From contig JAMJQQ010000124.1 in assembly GCA_023554445.1 (NCBI GenBank), positions 1-64,000 on the forward strand: a DNA stretch of 64,000 nt, in the 5' to 3' direction. Position 1 is the first letter of the stretch. Each line of letters starts with the position of its first letter. The position numbers and the translations under genes are program-made. Shown here piece after piece: positions 32,854 through 42,424 of this stretch. The DNA is from Carthagonibacter metallireducens. GTDB lineage: Bacteria > Gemmatimonadota > Gemmatimonadetes > Palauibacterales > Palauibacteraceae. The notes beneath the pieces were generated by a model, which had not been told where the DNA came from, ran no database searches, and saw nothing but the letters and a program-made list of their open reading frames with translations.

Positions 32854-33905
32854 TAGTAGCCGCGCTCCTTGTCGACCTGGTTCACGAGCGGCTCACCCGC
32901 CCGCCAGTTGGCGAAATTCCGGCGCATCAGCGCGCCCTGCCGGTCCCAGTACCGGGCGCTGATCGACCCCGCGTGCGGCGTGAACAGGACGTTGCCATGC
33001 TCGCGGAGAGGACTGTCGGGAGGAAGCGGCTCGGTTTGGAACACGTCGAGCGCCGCCCCGCGGAGAGCTCCGTTGCCCAGGGCTTCGGAGAGCGCCGCCT
33101 CGTCAACGATGCCACCCCGGGAGAGGTTCATCAAGACGGCGTCCGGGCGCATGGTGGCCAGTTCGTCGCTGCCGAGCATTAGCCGTGTCCGATCGGTCTC
33201 GGGCAGCGCCAGCACCACGTAATGCGCACTGGCGAGAGCCTCTCGAAGCCCGTCCGGTCCGAGCTCGAGGTCCACCTCGGGGAGAATCTCCCGTCCGGGA
33301 CGGGCGCGCACCGCGATCACCCGCATCCCGAGCGCCTTCGCACGCATCCCGATCGCGCGTCCGATCCCGCCGTATCCGACGACCGCCACCGAGCTTCCCG
33401 CGATTTCCCGAAGCGGGCTCGACTCGCCGGCGAGTGCCTCGTAGGGCCACTCCCCTTCCCGCATGGCGCGAGTCGCGATGTCAAAGCCCCGTGCGAAATG
33501 GAGCATCGCGCCGATCGCCCACTCGGCCAGTGGATCGGCGTAGATCCCGGCGGAGTTGGTCATCGTCACCCCACGATCCCGCATTCCGGCCCTCAGGCTG
33601 CCGCCAACGCCAGCGGCTCCCGAGTGAAACCAGCGGAGTTCGGCAGCCGATTCCAGCAGTTCGCGCGTGATGCCATAGCCGAAATAGACCTCGGCGCCGC
33701 CGATCGCGGCGAGCACCGCAGCGGGCGCCCTGTCGGGCCCGTCTCCGCCGGCGTCGGCGGAGACGCGAATCGACTGCACCGCCCACTCGTCTCCACCGTC
33801 TGCCGCCAGCAGTCCCACCAGTTCGTCCGGAATCCTCCAGGCCGGGTAGCGATCCGAGTGCATCCAGATGAGGAGAGTGCGGCGGGATCCGTCCGACTCA
33901 GTCAT
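32853..33905 (-). CDS. D-2-hydroxyacid dehydrogenase family protein
   Basis: 350 aa. The Rossmann motif is GYGGIGRAIG (about 178). Catalytic segments are MNLSRGGIVDEAALSEAL (Arg), FQTEPLPPDSPL (Glu region) and FTPHAGSISARYWDRQG (His). It should reduce or oxidise a 2-oxo or 2-hydroxy acid with NAD(P). The substrate is not determinable. The stop overlaps the pilT GTG and the start overlaps the trpS end by 8 bp, indicating one transcript. Confidence 0.83.
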   Translation of the reverse strand: MTESDGSRRTLLIWMHSDRYPAWRIPDELVGLLAADGGDEWAVQSIRVSADAGGDGPDRAPAAVLAAIGGAEVYFGYGITRELLESAAELRWFHSGAAGVGGSLRAGMRDRGVTMTNSAGIYADPLAEWAIGAMLHFARGFDIATRAMREGEWPYEALAGESSPLREIAGSSVAVVGYGGIGRAIGMRAKALGMRVIAVRARPGREILPEVDLELGPDGLREALASAHYVVLALPETDRTRLMLGSDELATMRPDAVLMNLSRGGIVDEAALSEALGNGALRGAALDVFQTEPLPPDSPLREHGNVLFTPHAGSISARYWDRQGALMRRNFANWRAGEPLVNQVDKERGY

Positions 33906-34884
33906 GCGCCGAGTAGTCCAGGCCCATTCGATCGTACACCTCTCCGAGCGTGATGCGGGCGATCTGGCGTGCGCGAGCGGCTCCGTCGGCCAGGATCGCG
34001 TTCACTCGATCGGGATTCGCGCGGAGATCACGGGCACGCTCCCGAATCGGGGCGAGCCTGTCCGAGATCCCCTCGGCCAGCATCCGCTTGCACTCCACGC
34101 AGCCGATGGTCGCCGTCTGGCAACGGACCTCGATCTCTTCACGCTCTTCCGGATCGGTGAAGAACTCGTGCATCGCGAATACGTTGCAGACGTGGGGGTT
34201 TCCCGGGTCATTCTTCCGGACCCGTGCCGGATCGGTCACCGCGGTACGGACCGCGGCCCAGGTGTCCTCGGGCTCACCCAGCATGGGAATCGTGTTGTCG
34301 CGCGACTTCGACATCTTCGACACGCCGTCCAGCCCGCGGATCCTTTTCCCTCCGCCGATCATCGGCTGCGGCTCCGGGAAGTAGTCCCCGAACCGTGCAT
34401 TCCACTTCCGCGCGATCTCCCGCGTGAACTCGAGGTGCTGCAGCTGGTCGTCACCGACCGGCACCAGCTCGGCATGGTAGAGCAGGATGTCGGCGGCCTG
34501 CAGGATCGGGTAATTCAGCAGGCCGGCGCTCACCATCTCCGCGCGCTCCGACTTGTCCTTGAACTGCGTCATCCGGCTCAGCTCGCCGAGCGGCGTGACC
34601 GTGTTCAACAACCACTCGAGCTGCGCGTGCTCGGGAACCGCCGACTGCACGAACAGCGTGCATCGTTCGGGATCCAGACCCGCGGCCAGCAGGCCGACCG
34701 CCATGTCGAACACCCGCTGCTCGAGAGCCGCCGGACTATAGGGTACGGTTATGGCGTGCAGGTCCACGATCGAGTAGATGCACTCGTACCTGTCGGTCAG
34801 CTCGACCCAGTTCTGGATCGCGCCGAGATAGTTCCCCAGGTGAAGGTCGCCCGAGGGCTGGATTCCGCTGAATACGCGGGTCAT
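33898..34884 (-). CDS. trpS: Tryptophanyl-tRNA synthetase
   Basis: 328 aa from the ATG at 34884. This class I synthetase has FSGIQPSGDLHLGNYLGA near the N-terminus (HIGH equivalent HLGN) and KMSKSRDN (KMSKS loop, about 195). Tryptophan-pocket segments include YPILQAADILLYHAELVPVG (split across 130-150). It charges tRNA-Trp. It is the first gene of the trpS-dehydrogenase-pilT-dapA-like-purA run and is divergent from suhB across 122 bp, where I see no clear promoter boxes. Confidence 0.95.
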   Translation of the reverse strand: MTRVFSGIQPSGDLHLGNYLGAIQNWVELTDRYECIYSIVDLHAITVPYSPAALEQRVFDMAVGLLAAGLDPERCTLFVQSAVPEHAQLEWLLNTVTPLGELSRMTQFKDKSERAEMVSAGLLNYPILQAADILLYHAELVPVGDDQLQHLEFTREIARKWNARFGDYFPEPQPMIGGGKRIRGLDGVSKMSKSRDNTIPMLGEPEDTWAAVRTAVTDPARVRKNDPGNPHVCNVFAMHEFFTDPEEREEIEVRCQTATIGCVECKRMLAEGISDRLAPIRERARDLRANPDRVNAILADGAARARQIARITLGEVYDRMGLDYSAHD

Positions 34885-35006
34885 TCGTGGGATCGTCTCG
34901 GAGTTCTGGATGCGACGGATCGCGTGTCTGCGCCCGGCCTCTGGGGCCGATCGACGGTCCCGGCCAAGGTAGCCGGACGCACTGAACCCGAGCAAGCGAG
35001 CACCGA

Positions 35007-35900
35007 GTGAGTCAGACCCACGAGCCAGCCGTTCTCCTCGACGTCGCGCGCCGTGCCGCCGAGGCCGCGGCGGAGGCGCATCGGGCGGGCCGCGGTCGGC
35101 TCGATCCCACGGACTGGGGCGAGAAGGGGCGCTCCGACTTCGTCACCGAGGTCGACCTCGAGGCCGAACGTCGGATCGTCGAGATCATTCGCTCCGAGTA
35201 CCCGGATCACGCGTTCGTCGCGGAGGAGGGAACGGGTGAAGAGGTCTCGGACTCCGGTCGATCGGAAATCGATCGCGAACCCGCGCGAGACGGGATCCGC
35301 TGGATCATCGACCCGCTGGACGGCACGACGAACTGGCTGCACGACTACCCGGAGTACGCCGTCTCGATTGCGGCGGAGGATTCCGAGGGTCTCGTGGTCG
35401 GGATCGTGCTCAACTCGGCGATCGGAGAACGCTTCGAGGCGACCCGCGGCGGCGGAGCGACCCGTGACGGAGCGCCGATCGAGGTATCCCGGGTCACACG
35501 GCTCGAGCATGCACTGGTCGGTACCGGCTTTCCGTTTAAGAAGCTGGAGGTGATGCCGGCCTATCTTGCGACGTTCGAACGTGTGCTGCGCCGGACCAGC
35601 GGAATCCGCAGAGCAGGAGCAGCGGCACTGGACCTGTGCGACCTGGCCTGCGGGAGATTGGATGCCTTCTTCGAGTACTGGCTGATGCCCTGGGACGTGG
35701 CGGCCGGCGCATTGATCGTCAGGGAATCGGGCGGGCTGTTCGAGCCGCTCGACGTGCCCGGCCTGCGCGTGCGGAGCGGCAGCGATCCGGATGACTTCGT
35801 CAGCCGGCGAATCAGCCCCGGAGGCTTCTTCGCCTCGAACGGGAACCTGACAGCCGGCTTCCGCGCGCTTCTCGAAGACGATCTCGAAAACGAATCCTGA
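35007..35900 (+). CDS. suhB: Inositol-1-monophosphatase family protein
   Basis: 297 aa from a GTG start. Metal-binding motifs are DFVTEVDLEAE, VAEEGTGEE (Glu), WIIDPLDGTTNWLHDYPEYA (split: WIIDPLDGTTNW is the signature) and WDVAAGALIVRESGG near residue 230. It dephosphorylates inositol monophosphate or related sugar phosphates; family members also include NADP and PAP phosphatases and the antitermination factor SuhB. It is followed by queE after 28 bp. Confidence 0.88.
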   Translation: MSQTHEPAVLLDVARRAAEAAAEAHRAGRGRLDPTDWGEKGRSDFVTEVDLEAERRIVEIIRSEYPDHAFVAEEGTGEEVSDSGRSEIDREPARDGIRWIIDPLDGTTNWLHDYPEYAVSIAAEDSEGLVVGIVLNSAIGERFEATRGGGATRDGAPIEVSRVTRLEHALVGTGFPFKKLEVMPAYLATFERVLRRTSGIRRAGAAALDLCDLACGRLDAFFEYWLMPWDVAAGALIVRESGGLFEPLDVPGLRVRSGSDPDDFVSRRISPGGFFASNGNLTAGFRALLEDDLENES

Positions 35901-35928
35901 CTCGAGCCTGAACCGGCGGGACCGGCCA

Positions 35929-36579
35929 ATGGCATACTCGGTAAAGGAAATCTACTACACCCTGCAGGGAGAGGGTGCGAATACCGGCCGGCCGTCCGTG
36001 TTCTGTCGGTTCGCCGGGTGCAACCTCTGGTCGGGACACGAGAAGGACCGGAGCAACGCGATCTGTCCCTTCTGCGACACCGATTTCGTCGGGACGGACG
36101 GCCCGGGTGGCGGCAAGTTCGCTACGCCCGCCAGCCTCGCCGGGGCCGTCGCGGCTGCGTGGCCCTGCGACACCGGGGTAGTTCGGCCGGGGCAGAAGCC
36201 CCTCGTCGTCTGCACGGGAGGCGAACCGCTGCTGCAGCTCGACGGCGCCGCCGTCAAAGCGCTACAGGAGGTCGGATTCGAGGTCGCGGTCGAAACCAAC
36301 GGAACGGTGAAGCCGCCGGAAGGGATCGACTGGATCTGCGTGAGTCCGAAGGCGGGAACGACCCTCGAAATCAGGCGGGGGCATGAATTGAAGCTCGTCT
36401 ATCCGCAGGCAGGAGCGCCCCCCGACCGATTCGAGCGGCTCGCGTTCGACCAGTTCTACCTGCAGCCGATGGACGGGCCCGAGCTGGAGCGGAATACGCG
36501 GCTGGCCGTAGCGTACTGCCTCGAGCACCCGCAGTGGAAGCTGAGTCTGCAAACCCACAAGTTTCTGGGAATCGACTGA
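35929..36579 (+). CDS. queE: 7-carboxy-7-deazaguanine synthase
   Basis: 216 aa. This is a radical-SAM enzyme with the unusual cluster motif C-x14-C-x2-C (Cys of AGCNLW through ICPFCDTDF) seen in a subset of QueE proteins. VVCTGGEPLLQLD and AVETNGTVKPP bind S-adenosylmethionine. It converts carboxy-tetrahydropterin to 7-carboxy-7-deazaguanine in queuosine synthesis. tgt and queA, which act later, are at 58.9-61.2 kb. Confidence 0.92.
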   Translation: MAYSVKEIYYTLQGEGANTGRPSVFCRFAGCNLWSGHEKDRSNAICPFCDTDFVGTDGPGGGKFATPASLAGAVAAAWPCDTGVVRPGQKPLVVCTGGEPLLQLDGAAVKALQEVGFEVAVETNGTVKPPEGIDWICVSPKAGTTLEIRRGHELKLVYPQAGAPPDRFERLAFDQFYLQPMDGPELERNTRLAVAYCLEHPQWKLSLQTHKFLGID

Positions 36580-36622
36580 ATCCCATTACTGCCGAAACCG
36601 GCGGGACCACGGGCCCTCGGAT

Positions 36623-37516
36623 TCAGCCCTTGTCGTGCTCCGCTTTCTCTCTGGACTCGGCCGGCGTCTCGTCGTCGTCTCCTGCGGCGGGCGAGCCCGA
36701 TTCGGCCTCGATCGCCTCGAGCTCCGCGACGAGTTCGGCCTCCAGCATCTCGGCTTCCACCAGCTCTGCCTCGGCCTCCGCGACCTCGGGCGGATCCCCC
36801 GCTTCGAGCGCCTTCGGCTCCTCCGGCTCCGCAGCCGCCAGCAGACCCATGTCCCGCTTCAACGCGAGCAGCTTGTCCTCCACATCCGACTCGCCGCCCA
36901 CCTCGAGCATGGCGAATTCCGCCTCCAGGCTGTCGCCCTGGAGATCTTCGGTGACTTCGGCGGACGCCAGCGCCCGGCGCTCCGTCTCCTCGATCTTCTC
37001 GACCATCTGATCGAAGGCCCGGAAGGCACTCTTGTCCTGCAGACCGGCCATCGTTTCGTGAATGCGCTTCTGAGCCTGCGCTCGCTTCTGCTTGGCGATC
37101 AGCAGGTTCTTCTTCCGCTTCGCTTCCTCGATCTTGGCATTGAGCTGGCGCAGCGAGTCCTTCAGTCGCTCCGTCTCCTCGCGGTGGCGGAGCCACTGCT
37201 CTTCGAGCTCGGCGGCATGACGGGCGTGCTCCTGCCCGCGCATCAGCGCCTGCTTCGCGAGATCGTCGCGTTCCTGGCCGATCGCGAGACGCGCCCGGCG
37301 CTCCCAGTTCTGCGCTTCCTTCCGTTCCTGCTCCACCTGCGACCGCAGGCGGCGTTCGTCCGCGATGGCCATCGCGACTTCCTGCTTCGCCTGCGCGAGC
37401 TGGCGACGCATGTCCTCGATGACCTGCACGAGCATCTTTTCCGGATTCTCCGCTTTCGCGATCAGGTCGTTGATGTTCGACCTGAGAAGCCGGGACAGCC
37501 GTTCGAAGAGACCCAT
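36623..37516 (-). CDS. PspA/IM30 family protein
   Basis: 297 aa. It starts MGLFERLSRLLRSNINDLI, followed by a long alpha-helical coiled coil (about 25-215) rich in Lys, Arg and Glu. KAENPEKMLVQVIEDMRRQL is the conserved first hairpin. Residues 230-297 form a Glu/Ala-rich acidic tail beyond the normal length of about 220. PspA proteins coat and repair stressed inner membranes. Confidence 0.9.
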   Translation of the reverse strand: MGLFERLSRLLRSNINDLIAKAENPEKMLVQVIEDMRRQLAQAKQEVAMAIADERRLRSQVEQERKEAQNWERRARLAIGQERDDLAKQALMRGQEHARHAAELEEQWLRHREETERLKDSLRQLNAKIEEAKRKKNLLIAKQKRAQAQKRIHETMAGLQDKSAFRAFDQMVEKIEETERRALASAEVTEDLQGDSLEAEFAMLEVGGESDVEDKLLALKRDMGLLAAAEPEEPKALEAGDPPEVAEAEAELVEAEMLEAELVAELEAIEAESGSPAAGDDDETPAESREKAEHDKG

Positions 37517-37523
37517 GGCCCTG

Positions 37524-37916
37524 TCAGTCCAGTCCGAGTGTGTGTCTGTGCGAGGTCACGGCGAGCGCGAGGCTCTCCAGCGACGCCAGGAACTCCGAGT
37601 AGTCGAGATTCTCGATCTCCAGTGCGTCGGTGAGGATGATGTCGCCCTCCTCAAGGCCGTAGGCGCCGTGCACCAGATCCGTGGCGTTCAAGGTCAGCAG
37701 TTGTTCGTACAGCTTCAGCCGGTCTTCGGTGCCCTCTGGCACCGATCCGATCTTCGCCCTGAATACGACGAGAGGCGGCGAATAGGAAAGCACCACGGCC
37801 GGCTCTCCGGTCGATGTCCCTCCGGGCGGGTCAACGATCCAGAGATTCTCGCCAATCTCCTCGTACTCCATTTCCGTGCGGATCAGGAAGCTCTCGAGGT
37901 CTTCGCGACTGATCAT
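37524..37916 (-). CDS. YbjN/CesT-like small protein
   Basis: 130 aa. The alpha-beta pattern (SREDLESFLIRTEMEYEEIG, then LWIVDP, VLSYSPPLVVFRAKIGSV and KLYEQLLTLNATDLVHGAYG) fits YbjN-type proteins sharing the secretion-chaperone fold. Function unknown. It is 7 bp upstream of pspA and overlaps the preceding small gene by ATGA, suggesting a membrane-stress operon. Confidence 0.65.
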   Translation of the reverse strand: MISREDLESFLIRTEMEYEEIGENLWIVDPPGGTSTGEPAVVLSYSPPLVVFRAKIGSVPEGTEDRLKLYEQLLTLNATDLVHGAYGLEEGDIILTDALEIENLDYSEFLASLESLALAVTSHRHTLGLD

Positions 37917-38182
37917 CGGTCTCCATCCTCCGTGAGGGCGGCCCGTCGGCTCTCCGTATTCTCTTCGAGCAGCCGGGTCAGAAACTCCTGGTGTTCCGCC
38001 AGTACCTGTACTTGCTCCACGAGAGCGTCGATCTGCCCTTCGATCTGTGCGATTCGCTCGGGGTCCGCCGCATCCGGGATCGAAGGTGGATGAGCGGGTC
38101 CGGCTTCGATTCGCTTTGCCACGGCCGCCGCCACCGGCACGACCACGAACATCACCACCAGAATCCAGACAATCGGGGTCAT
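37913..38182 (-). CDS. Small membrane-anchored coiled-coil protein
   Basis: 89 aa. One N-terminal transmembrane helix (about 4-22, IVWILVVMFVVVPVAAAVA) is followed by a coiled coil (about 40-75, RIAQIEGQIDALVEQVQVL). It looks like PspB/PspC-type accessory proteins in size and layout but not clearly in sequence. First gene of the small-gene/ybjN/pspA run. The 166 bp between it and the uvrA stop hold nothing I can identify. Confidence 0.55.
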   Translation of the reverse strand: MTPIVWILVVMFVVVPVAAAVAKRIEAGPAHPPSIPDAADPERIAQIEGQIDALVEQVQVLAEHQEFLTRLLEENTESRRAALTEDGDR

Positions 38183-38348
38183 CGGTTTCCGTTGCGTCGG
38201 TTCCGGTCCAGGCCCTCGTGTCGTTCCGTTCTACGTGACCGGCAGGCCCGGAGTTTCAGGTGAGCGCATCCAACCTCACCGTCTCCGGCCCGAAGGGTAA
38301 CCTCAGTTCGCCCCGTGAATCAACGCCAACCACAGTCTGCGACCGGAG

Positions 38349-41192
38349 TCACCGATCTGCGCTTCCGGCAAGCGACTCGCGCAGAAACCTGCCCGTGTGG
38401 CTGGCATCGTGGGCGGCCACCTCTTCCGGCGTGCCCGCCACGACGACCTCACCTCCCCCCGTGCCGCCCTCCGGACCGAGATCCACGATCCAGTCGGCGG
38501 TCTTGATCACGTCCAGGTGATGCTCGATGACGAGCACGGTGTTCCCCTTCTCCACCAGGCGGTGCAGCACCTCGAGGAGGATCCGAATGTCCTCGAAGTG
38601 GAGACCGGTGGTGGGCTCGTCGAGGATGTAGAGCGTCCGCCCGGTGCTCCGCTTGGCGAGCTCGGAGGCCAGCTTCACTCGTTGCGCCTCGCCGCCTGAC
38701 AGAGTGGTCGCCGACTGGCCCAGCGTGATGTAGCCGAGTCCCACGTCGCACAGTGTCTGCAGCTTCGTGCGCAACGTCGGAACGGCGTCGAAGAACTCCC
38801 TCGCTTCGGCGACCGTCATCTCCAGCACGTCGGCTATACTGCGCCCCTTCCAGAGAATCTCGAGGGTCTCGCGGTTGTACCGTCTCCCCCTGCAGACGTC
38901 GCAGGGCACGTAAACGTCGGGCAGGAAGTGCATCTCGATCTTCACGAGTCCGTCGCCCCGGCACGCCTCGCAGCGACCGCCCTTCACGTTGAAGCTGAAT
39001 CGGCCCGGCCGGTACCCGCGGATCCGGGACTCGGGCAGTTTGCTGTACAGGTCCCGGATCGGGGTGAACACGCCCGTGTAAGTGGCTGGATTCGACCTGG
39101 GTGTCCGTCCTATCGGGCTCTGGTCCACGTCGATCACCTTGTCGATCCGCTCGACTCCCTCCACCCGGTCGTGCGCGCCGGGCACCGCCCGAGCCCGATG
39201 AAGCTCCCGCGCGAGCCGGCGGTAGAGGATCTCCTCGACCAGCGTGGACTTTCCAGACCCCGAAACCCCGGTCACGGCGATGAAGGTGCCTAGCGGAAAG
39301 CGGACATCCACTCCGCGGAGGTTGTGCTCCCGGGCACCGAAAATCGTCAGTTCCTCACCCTCGCGTCCCGGTCGCCGTGCCTCCGGAATCGGGATCTCCC
39401 GGTCGCCCCGGAGGTAGGCCGCGGTGAGCGAATCGTCTGAAGCGAGCAGGTCGTCCACGCCCCCCGAGACGAGCACCCGGCCGCCACGCCGACCCGCGCC
39501 CGGACCGAGATCGACTACGTGGTCGGCCGCGCGCACCGTCTCCTCGTCGTGTTCCACCACCAGGACCGTGTTTCCCAGGTCCCGCAGGCTCTCGAGCGTG
39601 CCGAGCAGGCGGCGGTTGTCTCTGGGGTGCAGCCCGATGCTCGGCTCGTCCAGCACGTAGAGCACCCCCACGAGCCGGCTGCCGATCTGCGTGGCGAGCC
39701 GTATCCGCTGGGCCTCCCCGCCGGCGAGCGTATCCGCCGAGCGACCGAGGGTCAGGTACCCGAGCCCGACCCGGGTCATGAATCCCAGTCGGTCACAGAC
39801 CTCCTTGAGAATCGGGAGCGCGATGTCTGCATCGAGGGAGGCGGACTCGGGATCGTCGCGCAGGCGCTCGAACAGGGTAAGAGCCTCCTCCACCGGCGCT
39901 TCGACGATCTCCGTGAGTGGGACGTCCGCCACCGTCACTGCCCGGCTCTCGGCCCTGAGACGACCACCCTCGCAACTCGGGCACACGCGGGCGGTCATGT
40001 ATTCGTGCAGCTGCCGGTGCAGGGTCTCGCTCTCCGTCTCGTGATAGAGGCGGCGAACGTTTTCGAGCGCGCCTTCCCACTCGAGGTCGGGATCTCCGAG
40101 CAGCAGCGCCTCGCGCTGCGAATCCTCGAGCGCTCCCCAGGACGTGTTCAGGTCGAATCCGTGCGCCTCGGCCACGGCGGGAAGGGTGACGCGCCGCAGT
40201 CTCCCGGTCGGACCGCCCCACGGCAGAATCACTCCTTCGAGCACCGACAGGCGGTCGTCCCCGAGAACCAGCTCCGGATTCGGTTCCAGCCGGATCCCGA
40301 GTCCATCGCAGTCCGGGCATGCCCCGTAAGGCGAGTTGAACGAGAACTGCCGGGGCTCCAGCTCGGGGATGTTGATCCCGCAGCTGGCACAGGCGTACTT
40401 CTCGCTGAACAGGTGCGCTTCCCCTTCGACGTCGGCGGCGTCGGCGTAGGTCCGCAACTCGACAGTTCCGCCCGCCATCCGGAGCGCTGTCTCGACCGAC
40501 TCAGCGATCCGGGCTCTCTCATCGGGCCGGACCATCAGCCGGTCCACCACCACGGAAATCTCGTGGTTCATCCGGCGATTCAGCTTCGGAGGATCGCTGA
40601 GCTCGATCAGCTCCCCATCGACCCGGGCTCGCACGAAGCCTTCCTGCAGTGCTTCCTCGAACAGCTCCCTGAACTCTCCCTTGCGTCCCTGCACCAGGGG
40701 CGCCAGGACCTCCGCGCGGGTGCCCTCGGGCCAGCCGGCGACCTGGGCGGCGATCTGAGTGGCTGACTGCCGGCGGACCGGACTTCCGCACGAGGGACAG
40801 TGAGGGGTCCCGGTGCGAGCCCAGAGCAGTCTCAGGTAGTCGTAGACCTCGGTGACCGTTCCAACGGTGCTTCGCGGGTTCCTGCTCGAACCGCGCTGCT
40901 CGATCGCGATCGCGGGTGAGAGCCCCTCGATCCGGTCCACATCCGGCTTCTCCATGACGCCGAGGAACTGCCGCGCGTAAGCGGACAGAGATTCCACGTA
41001 CCGGCGCTGTCCCTCCGCGTAGATCGTGTCGAATGCGAGAGAGGACTTCCCCGACCCGGAGAGACCGGTGACCACGGTCAGTGAGTTGCGCGGGATCTCG
41101 ACATCGATGTTTCGCAGGTTGTGCTCGCGAGCGCCCCTGATGACGATCTGTCCCGCCGCCGTGCCCGCGTCTCTGCCCGATCGACCGCTCAA
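38349..41192 (-). CDS. uvrA: Excinuclease ABC subunit A
   Basis: 947 aa from a TTG at 41192, which overlaps the lysA stop (TTGA) and has GAGGTGAT upstream. Two ABC ATPase modules are present: GLSGSGKSSLAFDTIY (N-terminal) and GVSGSGKSTLVEEILY (C-terminal) are the Walker A motifs. ABC signatures TLGRSADTLAGGEAQRI and TLGQSATTLSGGEAQRV follow each. Zinc modules include CASCGIN with CPDCDG, and CEACRGDG with CDVCRG. Damage recognition in nucleotide-excision repair. Confidence 0.95.
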   Translation of the reverse strand: MSGRSGRDAGTAAGQIVIRGAREHNLRNIDVEIPRNSLTVVTGLSGSGKSSLAFDTIYAEGQRRYVESLSAYARQFLGVMEKPDVDRIEGLSPAIAIEQRGSSRNPRSTVGTVTEVYDYLRLLWARTGTPHCPSCGSPVRRQSATQIAAQVAGWPEGTRAEVLAPLVQGRKGEFRELFEEALQEGFVRARVDGELIELSDPPKLNRRMNHEISVVVDRLMVRPDERARIAESVETALRMAGGTVELRTYADAADVEGEAHLFSEKYACASCGINIPELEPRQFSFNSPYGACPDCDGLGIRLEPNPELVLGDDRLSVLEGVILPWGGPTGRLRRVTLPAVAEAHGFDLNTSWGALEDSQREALLLGDPDLEWEGALENVRRLYHETESETLHRQLHEYMTARVCPSCEGGRLRAESRAVTVADVPLTEIVEAPVEEALTLFERLRDDPESASLDADIALPILKEVCDRLGFMTRVGLGYLTLGRSADTLAGGEAQRIRLATQIGSRLVGVLYVLDEPSIGLHPRDNRRLLGTLESLRDLGNTVLVVEHDEETVRAADHVVDLGPGAGRRGGRVLVSGGVDDLLASDDSLTAAYLRGDREIPIPEARRPGREGEELTIFGAREHNLRGVDVRFPLGTFIAVTGVSGSGKSTLVEEILYRRLARELHRARAVPGAHDRVEGVERIDKVIDVDQSPIGRTPRSNPATYTGVFTPIRDLYSKLPESRIRGYRPGRFSFNVKGGRCEACRGDGLVKIEMHFLPDVYVPCDVCRGRRYNRETLEILWKGRSIADVLEMTVAEAREFFDAVPTLRTKLQTLCDVGLGYITLGQSATTLSGGEAQRVKLASELAKRSTGRTLYILDEPTTGLHFEDIRILLEVLHRLVEKGNTVLVIEHHLDVIKTADWIVDLGPEGGTGGGEVVVAGTPEEVAAHDASHTGRFLRESLAGSADR

Positions 41193-42424
41193 GAGATCAC
41201 CTCGCCTCGCCAGAGATCTTCGAGGCTCTCTCTGGGGCGAACCACTTTCCAGCCATCCCGGTTCGCGAGTAGCTCCGGGGGCCGGGGTCGGCTGTTGTAG
41301 TTCGAGGCCATGACGAAACCGTACGCCCCCGCATCCCGCAGCAGCAGAAGGTCTCCGGGCCGGACCGCATGCAGCCGGCGGTTCGTGCCCAGCACATCTC
41401 CCGATTCGCAGGTCGGTCCGAGCACTTCGACGATCGGCTCGCCCGTCAGTTCGCCTTCGACCGGCACGATCGCATGCTCGGCACCGTACAGCGCGTTGCG
41501 CGCGAAGTCGGTATAGCCCGCATCGCAGACGAGAGCCGGTCGCCCGTTCCGCTCCCGGCGGTAGAGCACACGGGTGAGTAGAACGCCGGCACGCGCGACC
41601 ACCGAGCGACCCGGCTCGAACCGGAGCTCGATCGGCACGCCCTCGAGGCGGGCCGCGAGCGCCTCGACCAGCATCGCGGGCTCCGGGTCCCTGTCGCCCG
41701 CATAGTCGATGCCCAGCCCTCCACCCACATCCAGCTCGGCCACGGGGGCGCCCGTTGCCGCCAGCGACTCGACGAGCGATAGCATCAACTCGACTGCCTG
41801 CTCGTACGGATCCACCGCGTCCAGCCCCGATCCGAGGTGGAAGGCGAGAGTCCGGGGCCGGACGCGATCGGCCGACGCGAGGCGCTCCCATACCTCGGGA
41901 ATGCGGTCCGGCGCGAATCCGAACTTGGCGTCGGCCCGGCCCGTTTCGAGCGAAGGGTGCGCGCCGGCCCTGATCCCGGGTCGGACCCGAAGTCCGACCG
42001 GCAGCGGGCCATGCGGATAGCTCGAAGCATGCCGGATCGCCGCCTCCACCTCGTGGCCCGACTGGAGCACGATCATTCCCACCCCCGCCTCGATCCCCGC
42101 CCGTACGGCCGATTCGGACTTGGGTACCCCCCCGAGCACGATCCTGGCCTCAGGGAATCCCGCCGCTCTCGCACGGGCGAGTTCGCCGGGCGTCGCGACT
42201 TCGATCCCCACCCCGCTGCGTTCCAGCAGCGCCAGCACGGCCAGATTCGTATTCGCCTTCGCGGCAAAGCTGATCCGCGCAGGGTCTCCCACGGCATCGA
42301 TCCACCGCCGGATCCCGGCCTCCACCGCCAGGACGTCGTAGATGTAGGCCGGCGTTCCGACCTCGTCGGCGATCGCGTTGAGCATGTCGGGTGAGAGCCG
42401 GGCTGCGTGGGACAGGTTGTTCAT
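41189..42424 (-). CDS. lysA: Diaminopimelate decarboxylase
   Basis: 411 aa from the ATG at 42424. A PLP barrel with the catalytic Lys in ISFAAKANTNLAVLALL is followed by the Gly-rich phosphate loop VGGGLGIDY, the C-terminal CESGDVLG and GAYGFVMASNYNSRPRP. It makes L-lysine from meso-diaminopimelate. It overlaps the upstream kinase gene by 4 bp and the uvrA start by 4 bp. Confidence 0.93.
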   Translation of the reverse strand: MNNLSHAARLSPDMLNAIADEVGTPAYIYDVLAVEAGIRRWIDAVGDPARISFAAKANTNLAVLALLERSGVGIEVATPGELARARAAGFPEARIVLGGVPKSESAVRAGIEAGVGMIVLQSGHEVEAAIRHASSYPHGPLPVGLRVRPGIRAGAHPSLETGRADAKFGFAPDRIPEVWERLASADRVRPRTLAFHLGSGLDAVDPYEQAVELMLSLVESLAATGAPVAELDVGGGLGIDYAGDRDPEPAMLVEALAARLEGVPIELRFEPGRSVVARAGVLLTRVLYRRERNGRPALVCDAGYTDFARNALYGAEHAIVPVEGELTGEPIVEVLGPTCESGDVLGTNRRLHAVRPGDLLLLRDAGAYGFVMASNYNSRPRPPELLANRDGWKVVRPRESLEDLWRGEVIS